DNA of 6,622 nucleotides from an uncultured Lachnospiraceae bacterium (GTDB lineage Bacteria > Bacillota > Clostridia > Lachnospirales > Lachnospiraceae), in NCBI GenBank assembly GCA_947594335.1, contig CANQEC010000137.1, forward strand, positions 1 to 6,622, read 5' to 3'. Positions 1 to 4,929 of this stretch are shown in pieces. Position 1 is the stretch's first letter. Each line of letters starts with the position of its first letter. A program made the translations under genes and the position numbers. The notes under the pieces are model-generated. The model was not told the origin of the DNA, ran no database searches, and worked only from the letters and a program-made list of their open reading frames with translations.

Positions 1-674
1 AGCGCGTTTCGAAGCGTGTGCTTGAAGATCACCTTGATCTGCGGGACGCCCTTCGCCCGCGCAGTACGCACATAATCCTGTCCGAACGCGTCCAGCATAC
101 TCGTCTTGGTCAGACGCGTCGTGTATGCCATCGGGTAAAGAGAAAGCGCGATCACGGGGAGAATATAGCTCTGATTGTCCGTCGAGAACACCGGAAACCA
201 GCCCAGCTTGATGCAGAATACAAGCAGAAGCAGCGTCGCGAGTACGAAGCTCGGGACGGCGGTCGCCAGCGTCGATAAAAAGACAATCAGCCGGTCGGGC
301 CACTTGTTCCTCATCAGTGCCGCGATACTTCCGAGCACAATCCCCATCGCAAGAGCGAGCGCGGCGGCAGAACCTCCAAGGCGCGCCGATATGGAAAACG
401 ACTCAAGGAGCGTCGTCATAATGTCACGTCCTGTCTTTAAGGAAACGCCAAAGTCCCCATGAACAAGATTTCCAAGGTACAGCACGAACTGCGTCGTCAC
501 CGGCTTGTCGAGATTATATCTCTCCATCAGAACCGCTTTGACTTCCGGACTCGGAGCCTTCTCGGAATCGAAAGGACCGCCCGGGATTGCGTTCATACCA
601 AAAAACGTAATGGCACATATAATAAATACCGTTACGATGGCCAGTAAGATTCTCTTTACCACATACTTAGCCAA
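1..674 (-). CDS. oppB: Oligopeptide/dipeptide ABC transporter permease, OppB/DppB type (3' part cut off by window edge)
   Basis: This is the inner-membrane channel subunit of a peptide-type ABC importer, which works with a second permease, ATPases and a lipoprotein binding subunit. The 224 visible residues start MAKYVVKRILL. They contain a first membrane segment (about 8-27), the family hallmark AIPGGPFDSEK (29-39), and YNLDKP...GDFGVSL, typical of the OppB N-terminal region. More hydrophobic segments follow at about 98-120, 129-155 and 170-185. The EAA-loop motif that contacts the ATPase begins at 200 (DYVRTARAKG) and runs to the window edge. OppB proteins are usually a little over 300 residues, so roughly the last third is missing. 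The start is TTG at 674, with AGGAGG 9 bases upstream; an in-frame GTG at 683 overlaps that site and is less likely. A near-consensus promoter lies upstream. Family assignment is secure; oppB versus dppB or nickel-peptide paralogues cannot be settled here. Confidence 0.9.
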   Translation of the reverse strand, partial: MAKYVVKRILLAIVTVFIICAITFFGMNAIPGGPFDSEKAPSPEVKAVLMERYNLDKPVTTQFVLYLGNLVHGDFGVSLKTGRDIMTTLLESFSISARLGGSAAALALAMGIVLGSIAALMRNKWPDRLIVFLSTLATAVPSFVLATLLLLVFCIKLGWFPVFSTDNQSYILPVIALSLYPMAYTTRLTKTSMLDAFGQDYVRTARAKGVPQIKVIFKHTLRNA

Positions 675-682
675 ATGAATCA

Positions 683-690
683 CCCTCCTT
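683..690 (-). promoter_or_regulatory. Ribosome binding site selecting the TTG start of the permease
   Basis: The minus strand reads AAGGAGGG and ends 8-9 bases before TTG at 674. No ATG lies nearby, and the next in-frame Met (residue 27) would remove the first membrane segment, so this site decides the start. Confidence 0.75.
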
Positions 691-768
691 TGTTTCTTTT
701 TTGCAGCTGTTCACTCCCTGCAGAATAGCTGCCAGATTTACAATTGTCCACCACACAAAGACATTTCA

Positions 769-797
769 ATCATATACCATTCAGTATGTTTTGTCAA
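769..797 (-). promoter_or_regulatory. Sigma-A-type promoter of the peptide permease gene
   Basis: The minus strand shows a perfect -35 TTGACA (792-797), a 17-base spacer and -10 TATGAT (769-774, one mismatch to TATAAT). Transcription should begin near 762, giving a leader of roughly 85-90 bases before the TTG start. That leader contains a 6-bp inverted repeat (GCAGCT 703-708 / AGCTGC 727-732), with no T tract and no recognisable riboswitch. The promoter implies that the peptide transporter is its own transcription unit and not read through from ssrA. Confidence 0.75.
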
Positions 798-853
798 TGA
801 ATTTTATTTGTTAAAGTAACATGGTAAAGCGGCACGCTGTTAAACAAAGGGGA

Positions 854-945
854 GGCCTGATTTGATCGGGCAGGAGGTGATTTTTTCTCCTGCCCGCTGC
901 GCGCGGTCCGTGTGCTGCATAGCAGCAAATTTCCTTACGCGGGCC
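854..945 (+). repeat. Structured two-hairpin repeat, unit A (tandem with unit B)
   Basis: The unit begins GGCCTGATTTGATC and then forms two hairpins. Hairpin 1 is GGGCAGGAG (868-876) with CTCCTGCCC (887-895). Hairpin 2 has outer arms GGTCCGTGT (905-913) and ACGCGGGCC (937-945), an inner stem GCTGC/GCAGC (914-918/922-926) with a 3-base loop, and a 10-base bulge AAATTTCCTT (927-936). Two outer pairs are G.T wobbles when read on the plus strand. The last four bases overlap the start of unit B. It lies between the ssrA terminator and the permease promoter and has no coding potential. Confidence 0.85.
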
Positions 946-1035
946 TGATTTGATCGGGCAGGAGGCGGTTCCCCTCCTGCCCACCGCGCGGCCTGCGTGC
1001 TGCGCAGCAGCAAATTTCCTTACGCAGGCCTGCGC
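942..1035 (+). repeat. Structured two-hairpin repeat, unit B (second tandem copy)
   Basis: This unit begins 88 bases after unit A, with the identical start GGCCTGATTTGATCGGGCAG. Hairpin 1 is a perfect 10-bp stem GGGCAGGAGG/CCTCCTGCCC (956-965/973-982). After a 7-base linker, hairpin 2 has perfect 9-bp outer arms GGCCTGCGT/ACGCAGGCC (990-998/1022-1030), an inner GCTGC/GCAGC stem (999-1003/1007-1011) and the same 10-base bulge as unit A. It ends in TGCGC directly against the A-run that forms the T tract of the ssrA terminator on the opposite strand. Confidence 0.85.
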
Positions 1036-1070
1036 AAAAAAAAGAAAAGCCTGGCAACCACCAGACTTTT
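1036..1070 (-). terminator. Intrinsic terminator of ssrA
   Basis: On the minus strand AAAAGTCTGG (1061-1070) pairs with CCAGGCTTTT (1045-1054) through one G.U, with a 6-base loop, followed by C and eight T residues (1036-1043). It begins within a few bases of the mature tmRNA 3' end, so the primary transcript should need only short 3' trimming before CCA addition. Confidence 0.88.
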
Positions 1071-1073
1071 CCA

Positions 1074-1410
1074 TGGAGCAGACGGGAATCGAACCCGTGT
1101 CCGAAAGCCAATCCCCTGTACTTCTACTATCATAGTCAGTTATTTTTCATTCCCTCCGGCGGCCGGCAGCTGACAGCCTGCCGCTTTTAGTAGCTTCATA
1201 ATACGCCCATATGCGCAAAGCTTAACATATGTCGTTTCCCGCATAAGTCGATGCCTGGATCACAGGGTGCAGGTGCCCTGAGTCAGACAGCTGCCCTTAG
1301 GCAGCGTATGCTAAATTATCTTCAGCGTTTATTTTTAATTTGTGATTTGACGCATCACCTGCGGATAGCTTCTCCAGCTTCACAACCCCCGTCGAAACCT
1401 TTACTACCCC
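1074..1410 (-). ncRNA. ssrA: Transfer-messenger RNA (tmRNA, 10Sa RNA)
   Basis: tmRNA rescues ribosomes stalled on broken mRNA: charged with alanine and bound to SmpB, it enters the A site and then supplies a short message for a degradation tag. The 5' end GGGGTAG (1410-1404) pairs over 7 bp, with two G.U, to CTGCTCC (1081-1075). The 5' region has the family sequence AAGGTTTCGACGGGG, and the T arm ACGGG-TTCGATT-CCCGT lies next to the 3' acceptor strand. The message region ends in a TAA held in the loop of a GCTGCC/GGCAGC hairpin (1290-1305), as is usual for tmRNA. The discriminator A is at 1074 and the next bases are TGG, so CCA is not encoded and must be added after transcription. Encoded length is 337 nt. 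smpB lies immediately upstream. Ends are inferred from pairing. Confidence 0.95.
1297..1326 (-). other. tmRNA tag-peptide reading frame (AEDNLAYAA, stop TAA)
   Basis: Within ssrA the minus strand reads GCT GAA GAT AAT TTA GCA TAC GCT GCC TAA. The resume codon is taken as GCT at 1326-1324 because clostridial tags have the same AEDN/ANDN-type start and a length near nine residues (for example AEDNFALAA in C. perfringens). The frame stays open further upstream, and GCG at 1353-1351 would give a longer 18-residue tag; this is less likely. The hydrophobic AYAA end fits a ClpXP/ClpAP-type degron. Confidence 0.8.
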
Positions 1411-1425
1411 AAAATTTACTTCTTC

Positions 1426-1454
1426 AGTATAAGCGTTCGCGTCCTTTCTGTCAA
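1426..1454 (-). promoter_or_regulatory. Strong promoter of ssrA
   Basis: On the minus strand: perfect -35 TTGACA (1449-1454), 17-base spacer, and -10 TATACT (1426-1431). The mature tmRNA 5' end at 1410 lies 15 bases past the -10, further than a usual start site. The primary transcript therefore probably begins near 1418-1419 and carries a leader of about 8 bases, to be removed as in a pre-tRNA, presumably by RNase P. Confidence 0.82.
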
Positions 1455-1540
1455 GCAGGCGTTTGGAAAACTTTACGCAAAAAACCTCTTTCGCCAAAAC
1501 GCGGCGGCCGCAGGCCGCACGCACTTCAGCCGCACAAAGT

Positions 1541-1567
1541 GATTTCCGCATATTTTCCGCGGAAATC
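1541..1567. other. Inverted repeat between smpB and ssrA
   Basis: GATTTCCGC (1541-1549) and GCGGAAATC (1559-1567) form a perfect 9-bp stem with a 9-base loop, starting 12 bases after the smpB stop. A second GC-rich stem, GCGGCC/GGCCGC (1504-1509/1513-1518), follows. Neither has a convincing T tract on the minus strand, so they may stabilise the smpB mRNA 3' end or give partial termination rather than insulate ssrA. The 1411-1578 spacer otherwise holds only the ssrA promoter. Confidence 0.5.
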
Positions 1568-1578
1568 AAAAACCGGCA

Positions 1579-2043
1579 TCAGTACAGATTCTTCACCTTG
1601 AAATTTTTCTCGGCCTCCCGCCTCTGATCCTTCTTCGCGATATCCTGCCGCTTGTCATAGAGCTTCTTTCCTTTTGCAAGGCCGATCTCGACCTTTACGA
1701 GGCTCCCTTTGAAATAGACGCGGAGCGGAACCAGCGTGTAGCCCTTCTCCGCGATCCTCCCGGCCATCTTGCCGATCTCATTTTTGTGGAGCAGAAGCCT
1801 GCGCACCCGCAGCGGATCCTTGTTGAAGATATTTCCCTTTTCATACGGGCTGATATGCATTCCGTAAATAAAAACCTCGCCTTTCTCGATGCGGACAAAC
1901 GCTTCCTTGACGCTGCATTTCCCCATACGGAGCGACTTCACCTCCGTGCCGTGCAGCTCGATCCCCGCCTCATGCTTTTCTTCGATAAAAAAATCGTGAT
2001 ACGCTTTTTTGTTGTTCGCGATCAGTTTAATACTCTCTCCCAT
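1579..2043 (-). CDS. smpB: SsrA-binding protein SmpB
   Basis: SmpB is a small OB-fold RNA-binding protein that binds the tRNA-like domain of tmRNA, mimics the missing codon-anticodon stem in the decoding centre and is essential for trans-translation. The 154-residue length is typical. Visible family landmarks are [12 protein letters not shown] (9-20), GTEVKSLR (32-39), LLLHKNEI (83-90) and [12 protein letters not shown] (121-132). They are followed by the basic C-terminal tail [16 protein letters not shown], which occupies the empty mRNA channel and forms a helix there. The ATG start at 2043 has a G-rich site (GGGGGA) about 6 bases upstream. The gene follows rnr after only 40 bases with no terminator, so the two are very likely co-transcribed. 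ssrA lies about 170 bases downstream, placing the protein and its RNA partner together. Identification is secure. Confidence 0.97.
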   Translation of the reverse strand: MGESIKLIANNKKAYHDFFIEEKHEAGIELHGTEVKSLRMGKCSVKEAFVRIEKGEVFIYGMHISPYEKGNIFNKDPLRVRRLLLHKNEIGKMAGRIAEKGYTLVPLRVYFKGSLVKVEIGLAKGKKLYDKRQDIAKKDQRREAEKNFKVKNLY

Positions 2044-2083
2044 ACTGTTCCCCCGCTTTATATCCTGCTATGATTATACATTC

Positions 2084-4237
2084 TTAATCGCACATCTCGA
2101 AATCGACCGTCTTCTGCACTTTATCCGCGCCAATCACACGCACGCAGACCGGATCTCCCAGATAAAAGGTCCTTCCCGTATCCACGCCGGTCATCTCGTA
2201 TGTTTCCTCATGATAGATATACCGGTCGTCGTACATTTTTGTCACATGCAGCAGTCCTTCCACCGTATTGGGAAGCTCCACGTACATTCCATAGGAAGCA
2301 AGCCCCGATACGACCGCGTCATACTCTTCCCCGATATGCCGCTGCATATACTCGGCCTTCTTCATTTTTACGGTCTCGCGCTCCGCTTCCTCCGCCCTGC
2401 GCTCCGTGATGCTCGCCTGCTTTGCGATATCCGGCAGTATCTCCTCATAATGGGCGCTCTTTTTTTCCGTCATCCTTCCGCGCAGCACATCCTTGATGAT
2501 ACGGTGGATCTGCAGATCCGGATATCTTCTGATCGGAGAGGTAAAGTGGCAGTAGCAGGAGGCCGCAAGGCCGAAATGCCCGCTGCACTCTGGCGAATAT
2601 ACCGCCTGCTTCATCGAGCGCAGCATCAGACGGCTGATCATGCGTTCTTCGGGACTGCCCTTTACGCGGTCGAGCAGCTTCTGGATCTCCTTCGGATGCA
2701 CCTCCCCGGCAGTTCCCTTCAGCGCATATCCGGCTCCGCTTTTTCGCGTTTTGTCTCCTGCGCTGATCATCGCGGCCACGTTCCTGACGCGCTCCGCATC
2801 CGGCGGTTCATGCGTCCGATAGACAAACGGGATCTGCTGCCAGTAAAAATCCTCCGCGATCGTCTCATTCGCCGCGAGCATAAAATCCTCGATCAGATCT
2901 GTCGCGATGTTTCGCTCATAAGGAAAGATTTCCAGCGGTACTCCCTTCTCGTCAAGATGAATCTTCGCTTCTGGAAAATCAAAGTCCACGGCACCGCGCT
3001 TTTTTCTGGCGGCACGCAGCAGCGAGGACAGCTCCGCCATCTTCTCAAGCATCGGCGCCTGTTCCGGATACTGCCGCGCCAGCTCCCCGCTTTCATCTTC
3101 AAGAATCTTCTTCACTTCATTGTAAGACATCCTGCGCTTTACGCAGATCACGGACTCCGCGATCTGATGGGACACGATCCTGCCGCGCGCGTCAAATTCC
3201 ATCAGGCAGCTCACAGCCAGCCGGTCGGCCCCCGCGTTCAGAGAACATATGCCGTTCGACAGCCGCTGCGGAAGCATCGGGATCACGCGGTCCGCAAGGT
3301 ACACGCTCGTCCCGCGCTCAAGAGCCTCCCGGTCAAGCGCGCTCCCCTCCTGCACATAATTAGTGACGTCCGCGATGTGTACGCCGAGATGATAATGCCC
3401 GTCTTTTACAATAAGCGAGACCGCATCGTCGAGATCCTTCGCGTCCTCCCCGTCGATCGTGACCATGTTCCAGCCGCGCAGATCCATCCTGCCTTCCCGG
3501 TCGGCCTCGCTTACCTCAAGCGGCACCTTCTCCGCCTGCCGCATCACCTTTCCCGGAAACTCCGCCGGAAGCCCGTACGCGCATACAACCGACAGGATAT
3601 CTGTCCCCGGATCATTGATGTGTCCGATGATCTCCTCTACCTTCCCCTCGGGCTTCTTCCCCTCTCCTCCGTAATTCGTAAGGGATACGCGGACCTTGTG
3701 GCCGCTGACGGCCCCTCTGCTGTTTTCCTGCGCAACAAAAATATCCTGGAGGATCCTTGGATTGTCCGGCACGACAAAACCATACGTTCGATTCTGCTGA
3801 TATGTCCCGATCACCTCCGTGATCCCATGCTCAAGAATTTTAACGATGCTTCCCTCCTGGCGCTTCCCCTCCGGACTCTGCAGAATAGTCACCTGCACTT
3901 TATCCTGATGCATCGCGCCTCCGGACTGATCTTCCGGAATAAAAATATCCTCGTCCCTTCCCTCGATCTCAACAAAGCCAAAGCCCTTTGGATTCGCGCT
4001 GTATGTTCCTGTAAGGAAACGCGCTCTGGCCTTGCGGTACTTCCCTTTTTCGGTCACTTCGATCTTCCCGTCAAGGATCAGGGATTCAAGCACTTCCTGA
4101 AGCTGATCCCTGTTCTCCCGGGGAACCTGGAGAAGAATCGCGATCTCCTTGAGCTTCATCGGAACATACTGCTTATCGCAAATCATATCATAGAGTACCT
4201 TTTTGCGGCGCTCAAAACTCTCCTTCTGCTGTTTCAT
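2084..4237 (-). CDS. rnr: Ribonuclease R (3'-5' exoribonuclease, RNase II/RNB family)
   Basis: RNase R degrades RNA from the 3' end, including highly structured RNA and messages released by trans-translation. The 717 residues show an N-terminal helix-turn-helix-like region (about 1-65) and two cold-shock domains (about 70-130 with NPKGFGFV, and about 140-200 with TYGFVVPDN). The RNB catalytic domain follows (about 248-580), then an S1 domain (about 635-715). The active-site cluster TIDGEDAKDLDD gives metal-binding D262, D268, D270 and D271, and HFTSPIRRYPDL (564-575) is present. The ATG at 4237 is preceded by AAAGGA 5 bases away; an open frame runs 39 codons further upstream but through a repeat and without a binding site. 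The protein stops at VDFEMCD directly after S1 and lacks the lysine-rich tail of E. coli and Bacillus RNase R. smpB follows after 40 bases. No convincing promoter is seen in the 305-base gap from secG. Confidence 0.96.
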   Translation of the reverse strand: MKQQKESFERRKKVLYDMICDKQYVPMKLKEIAILLQVPRENRDQLQEVLESLILDGKIEVTEKGKYRKARARFLTGTYSANPKGFGFVEIEGRDEDIFIPEDQSGGAMHQDKVQVTILQSPEGKRQEGSIVKILEHGITEVIGTYQQNRTYGFVVPDNPRILQDIFVAQENSRGAVSGHKVRVSLTNYGGEGKKPEGKVEEIIGHINDPGTDILSVVCAYGLPAEFPGKVMRQAEKVPLEVSEADREGRMDLRGWNMVTIDGEDAKDLDDAVSLIVKDGHYHLGVHIADVTNYVQEGSALDREALERGTSVYLADRVIPMLPQRLSNGICSLNAGADRLAVSCLMEFDARGRIVSHQIAESVICVKRRMSYNEVKKILEDESGELARQYPEQAPMLEKMAELSSLLRAARKKRGAVDFDFPEAKIHLDEKGVPLEIFPYERNIATDLIEDFMLAANETIAEDFYWQQIPFVYRTHEPPDAERVRNVAAMISAGDKTRKSGAGYALKGTAGEVHPKEIQKLLDRVKGSPEERMISRLMLRSMKQAVYSPECSGHFGLAASCYCHFTSPIRRYPDLQIHRIIKDVLRGRMTEKKSAHYEEILPDIAKQASITERRAEEAERETVKMKKAEYMQRHIGEEYDAVVSGLASYGMYVELPNTVEGLLHVTKMYDDRYIYHEETYEMTGVDTGRTFYLGDPVCVRVIGADKVQKTVDFEMCD

Positions 4238-4304
4238 ACCTGTCCTTTCTCCAAAACCGCTGTGGTCTTCCGGACGCGTTTTCTGCGTATACGAATATGA
4301 CAGG

Positions 4305-4372
4305 GAATGTGCCTTTGGCACATTCTCGCGCCGGGCGCGGCTGCGAAGCAGCATTTTCCATGCACGCGCTCG
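4305..4372 (+). repeat. Structured two-hairpin repeat, diverged unit D
   Basis: The plan matches units A-C but the arms differ. Hairpin 1 is a perfect 9-bp GAATGTGCC/GGCACATTC stem (4305-4313/4317-4325) with a TTT loop. After a 7-base linker, hairpin 2 has outer arms CGGGCGCG (4332-4339) and CGCGCTCG (4365-4372) with one G.T pair. Inside it is GCTGC/GCAGC (4340-4344/4348-4352) with a 3-base loop, then a 12-base bulge starting ATTTTCC, close to the AAATTTCC bulge of A and B. Confidence 0.65.
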
Positions 4373-4416
4373 TGCGCACCTGCCGGGGTTTTCATGTCAC
4401 AGGACGAAATTTCATC

Positions 4417-4492
4417 GGGCAGGAGGCGGTTTTCCTCCTGCCCGCCGCGCGGCCCGCATGCTGCGTCAGCAGCTGATTCTTTATGCGGGCCT
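4417..4492 (+). repeat. Structured two-hairpin repeat, unit C
   Basis: Hairpin 1 is GGGCAGGAGG/CCTCCTGCCC (4417-4426/4434-4443), identical in its arms to unit B. The linker is 7 bases. Hairpin 2 outer arms GGCCCGCAT/ATGCGGGCC (4451-4459/4483-4491) are a perfect 9-bp stem that differs from unit B at two pairs by matched changes. The inner GCTGC/GCAGC stem (4460-4464/4469-4473) has a 4-base loop. It lies just past the secG terminator, in the same orientation as A and B. Confidence 0.85.
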
Positions 4493-4506
4493 GCGCATAC
4501 GAATAT

Positions 4507-4534
4507 GAAAAGACCGATGCCATCCGCATCGGTC
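4507..4534 (-). terminator. Intrinsic terminator of secG
   Basis: On the minus strand GACCGATGC (4534-4526) and GCATCGGTC (4520-4512) form a perfect 9-bp stem with a 5-base loop, followed by TTTT and then CATATT. It begins 8 bases after the secG stop. The short T tract suggests partial termination, which would let some transcription continue into rnr. Confidence 0.75.
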
Positions 4535-4542
4535 CCTCTGCC

Positions 4543-4776
4543 TTAGAAATTCATGTTCAAAACAGCGGCGACTACAAAGAATGCCACTGCAAGAATTTTT
4601 GTAAACAGAACCAGCTTGCCCTCCATGGAACGCGCCTTGTTCCTGCTCCAGTAGGTATCGCCCATACCTCCGATCGTTCCAAGTCCGGCGTCCTTTCCCT
4701 GCTGAGACAAAACAAGCACCACCAATGCTATGCATGCCAATACAAAAATTATAGTCAGAAAAATCCTCACGGCCAA
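4543..4776 (-). CDS. secG: Preprotein translocase subunit SecG
   Basis: SecG is the small accessory subunit of the SecYEG channel and assists SecA-driven export across the cytoplasmic membrane. The 77-residue protein has the expected two membrane segments (about 4-24, FLTIIFVLACIALVVLVL, and about 57-74, LFTKILAVAFFVVAAVL). They are joined by the conserved cytoplasmic loop LSQQGKDAGLGTIGG...YWSRNKARSMEGKL, which is diagnostic. The start is TTG at 4776: AGGAGG lies 5 bases upstream and an in-frame TGA immediately precedes it, so only this TTG or the GTG two codons later is possible. A strong promoter and a downstream terminator mark secG as its own unit or the head of a secG-rnr-smpB unit. The eno-secG-rnr-smpB-ssrA order is familiar in Clostridia. 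Identification is secure. Confidence 0.96.
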   Translation of the reverse strand: MAVRIFLTIIFVLACIALVVLVLSQQGKDAGLGTIGGMGDTYWSRNKARSMEGKLVLFTKILAVAFFVVAAVLNMNF

Positions 4777-4781
4777 TCACA

Positions 4782-4787
4782 CCTCCT
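4782..4787 (-). promoter_or_regulatory. Ribosome binding site selecting the TTG start of secG
   Basis: The minus strand shows AGGAGG, then GTGTGA... with 5 bases between the site and TTG. The in-frame TGA adjacent to the TTG excludes a longer protein. Confidence 0.8.
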
Positions 4788-4802
4788 ATGCCAAACATAG
4801 CT

Positions 4803-4831
4803 AGTCTAACACAGGATTCCCGGAATTTCAA
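4803..4831 (-). promoter_or_regulatory. Promoter of secG (and probably rnr-smpB)
   Basis: On the minus strand: -35 TTGAAA (4826-4831, one mismatch), a 17-base spacer and -10 TAGACT (4803-4808, two mismatches). The predicted start near 4796 gives a short leader of about 20 bases before the secG TTG. The AT-rich stretch just upstream (4832-4868) could act as an UP-like element. Confidence 0.7.
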
Positions 4832-4876
4832 CTGTTTTCTTCTTACTTCCTTATATTTCTTATATTATGACGCCGG

Positions 4877-4896
4877 GGGCAAAAGGTATTTTGCCC
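4877..4896. other. Hairpin in the eno-secG spacer, possible eno transcript end
   Basis: GGGCAAAA (4877-4884) and TTTTGCCC (4889-4896) form a perfect 8-bp stem with a 4-base loop, 33 bases past the eno stop. No T tract follows on the minus strand, so it is not a canonical terminator; it may protect the eno mRNA 3' end. The rest of the spacer holds the secG promoter. Confidence 0.5.
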
Positions 4897-4929
4897 AGAG
4901 AGATGTACACTCCCTGATGTCATTACATG

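Larger units (their letters stand above)
4283..4508. repeat. Non-coding insert bounded by an 18-bp direct repeat between secG and rnr
   Basis: CTGCGTATACGAATATGA (4283-4300) recurs as CTGCGCATACGAATATGA (4491-4508), 17 of 18 bases identical and 208 bases apart. Structured units D and C lie between them. The right repeat partly overlaps the end of unit C and supplies the TTTT tract of the secG terminator on the minus strand. This arrangement fits an insertion flanked by a target duplication or a segmental duplication. The 4238-4542 gap holds nothing else beyond the rnr ribosome binding site (4243-4248). Confidence 0.65.

Noticed and set aside
1..647. Plus-strand open frames at 18-278, 175-462 and 459-647
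   Set aside because: All are antisense to the well-matched peptide permease on the minus strand and show no family features.
675..762. Riboswitch or T-box in the permease leader
   Set aside because: The leader of about 88 bases has only a weak 6-bp inverted repeat, with no T-box sequence, terminator or recognisable aptamer core.
854..1030. CRISPR array
   Set aside because: There are only two adjoining units with no unique spacers of constant length, and each unit is an extended two-hairpin structure; no cas genes are present.
1541..1567. Intrinsic terminator of smpB
   Set aside because: The 9-bp stem is perfect but is followed by ACTTTG on the minus strand, with no T tract, so it is listed only as an inverted repeat.
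1297..1569. 90-codon minus-strand frame ending in AEDNLAYAA
   Set aside because: Only the last nine codons are real, as the tmRNA tag. The rest crosses the ssrA promoter and the tRNA-like 5' domain and is not a protein gene.
2009..4300. Very long plus-strand open frame (763 codons) opposite rnr
   Set aside because: It is a shadow of rnr: the opposite strand encodes a complete RNase R with all catalytic motifs, while the plus frame has no recognisable domain, an unusual His/Arg/Leu-rich composition, and no clear ribosome binding site.
4238..4354. N-terminal extension of RNase R by 39 codons
   Set aside because: The extension runs through structured unit D and one of the 18-bp direct repeats, reads as an atypical Arg/Ser-rich stretch, and lacks a ribosome binding site, whereas the ATG at 4237 has AAAGGA at good spacing and starts the normal N-terminal domain.
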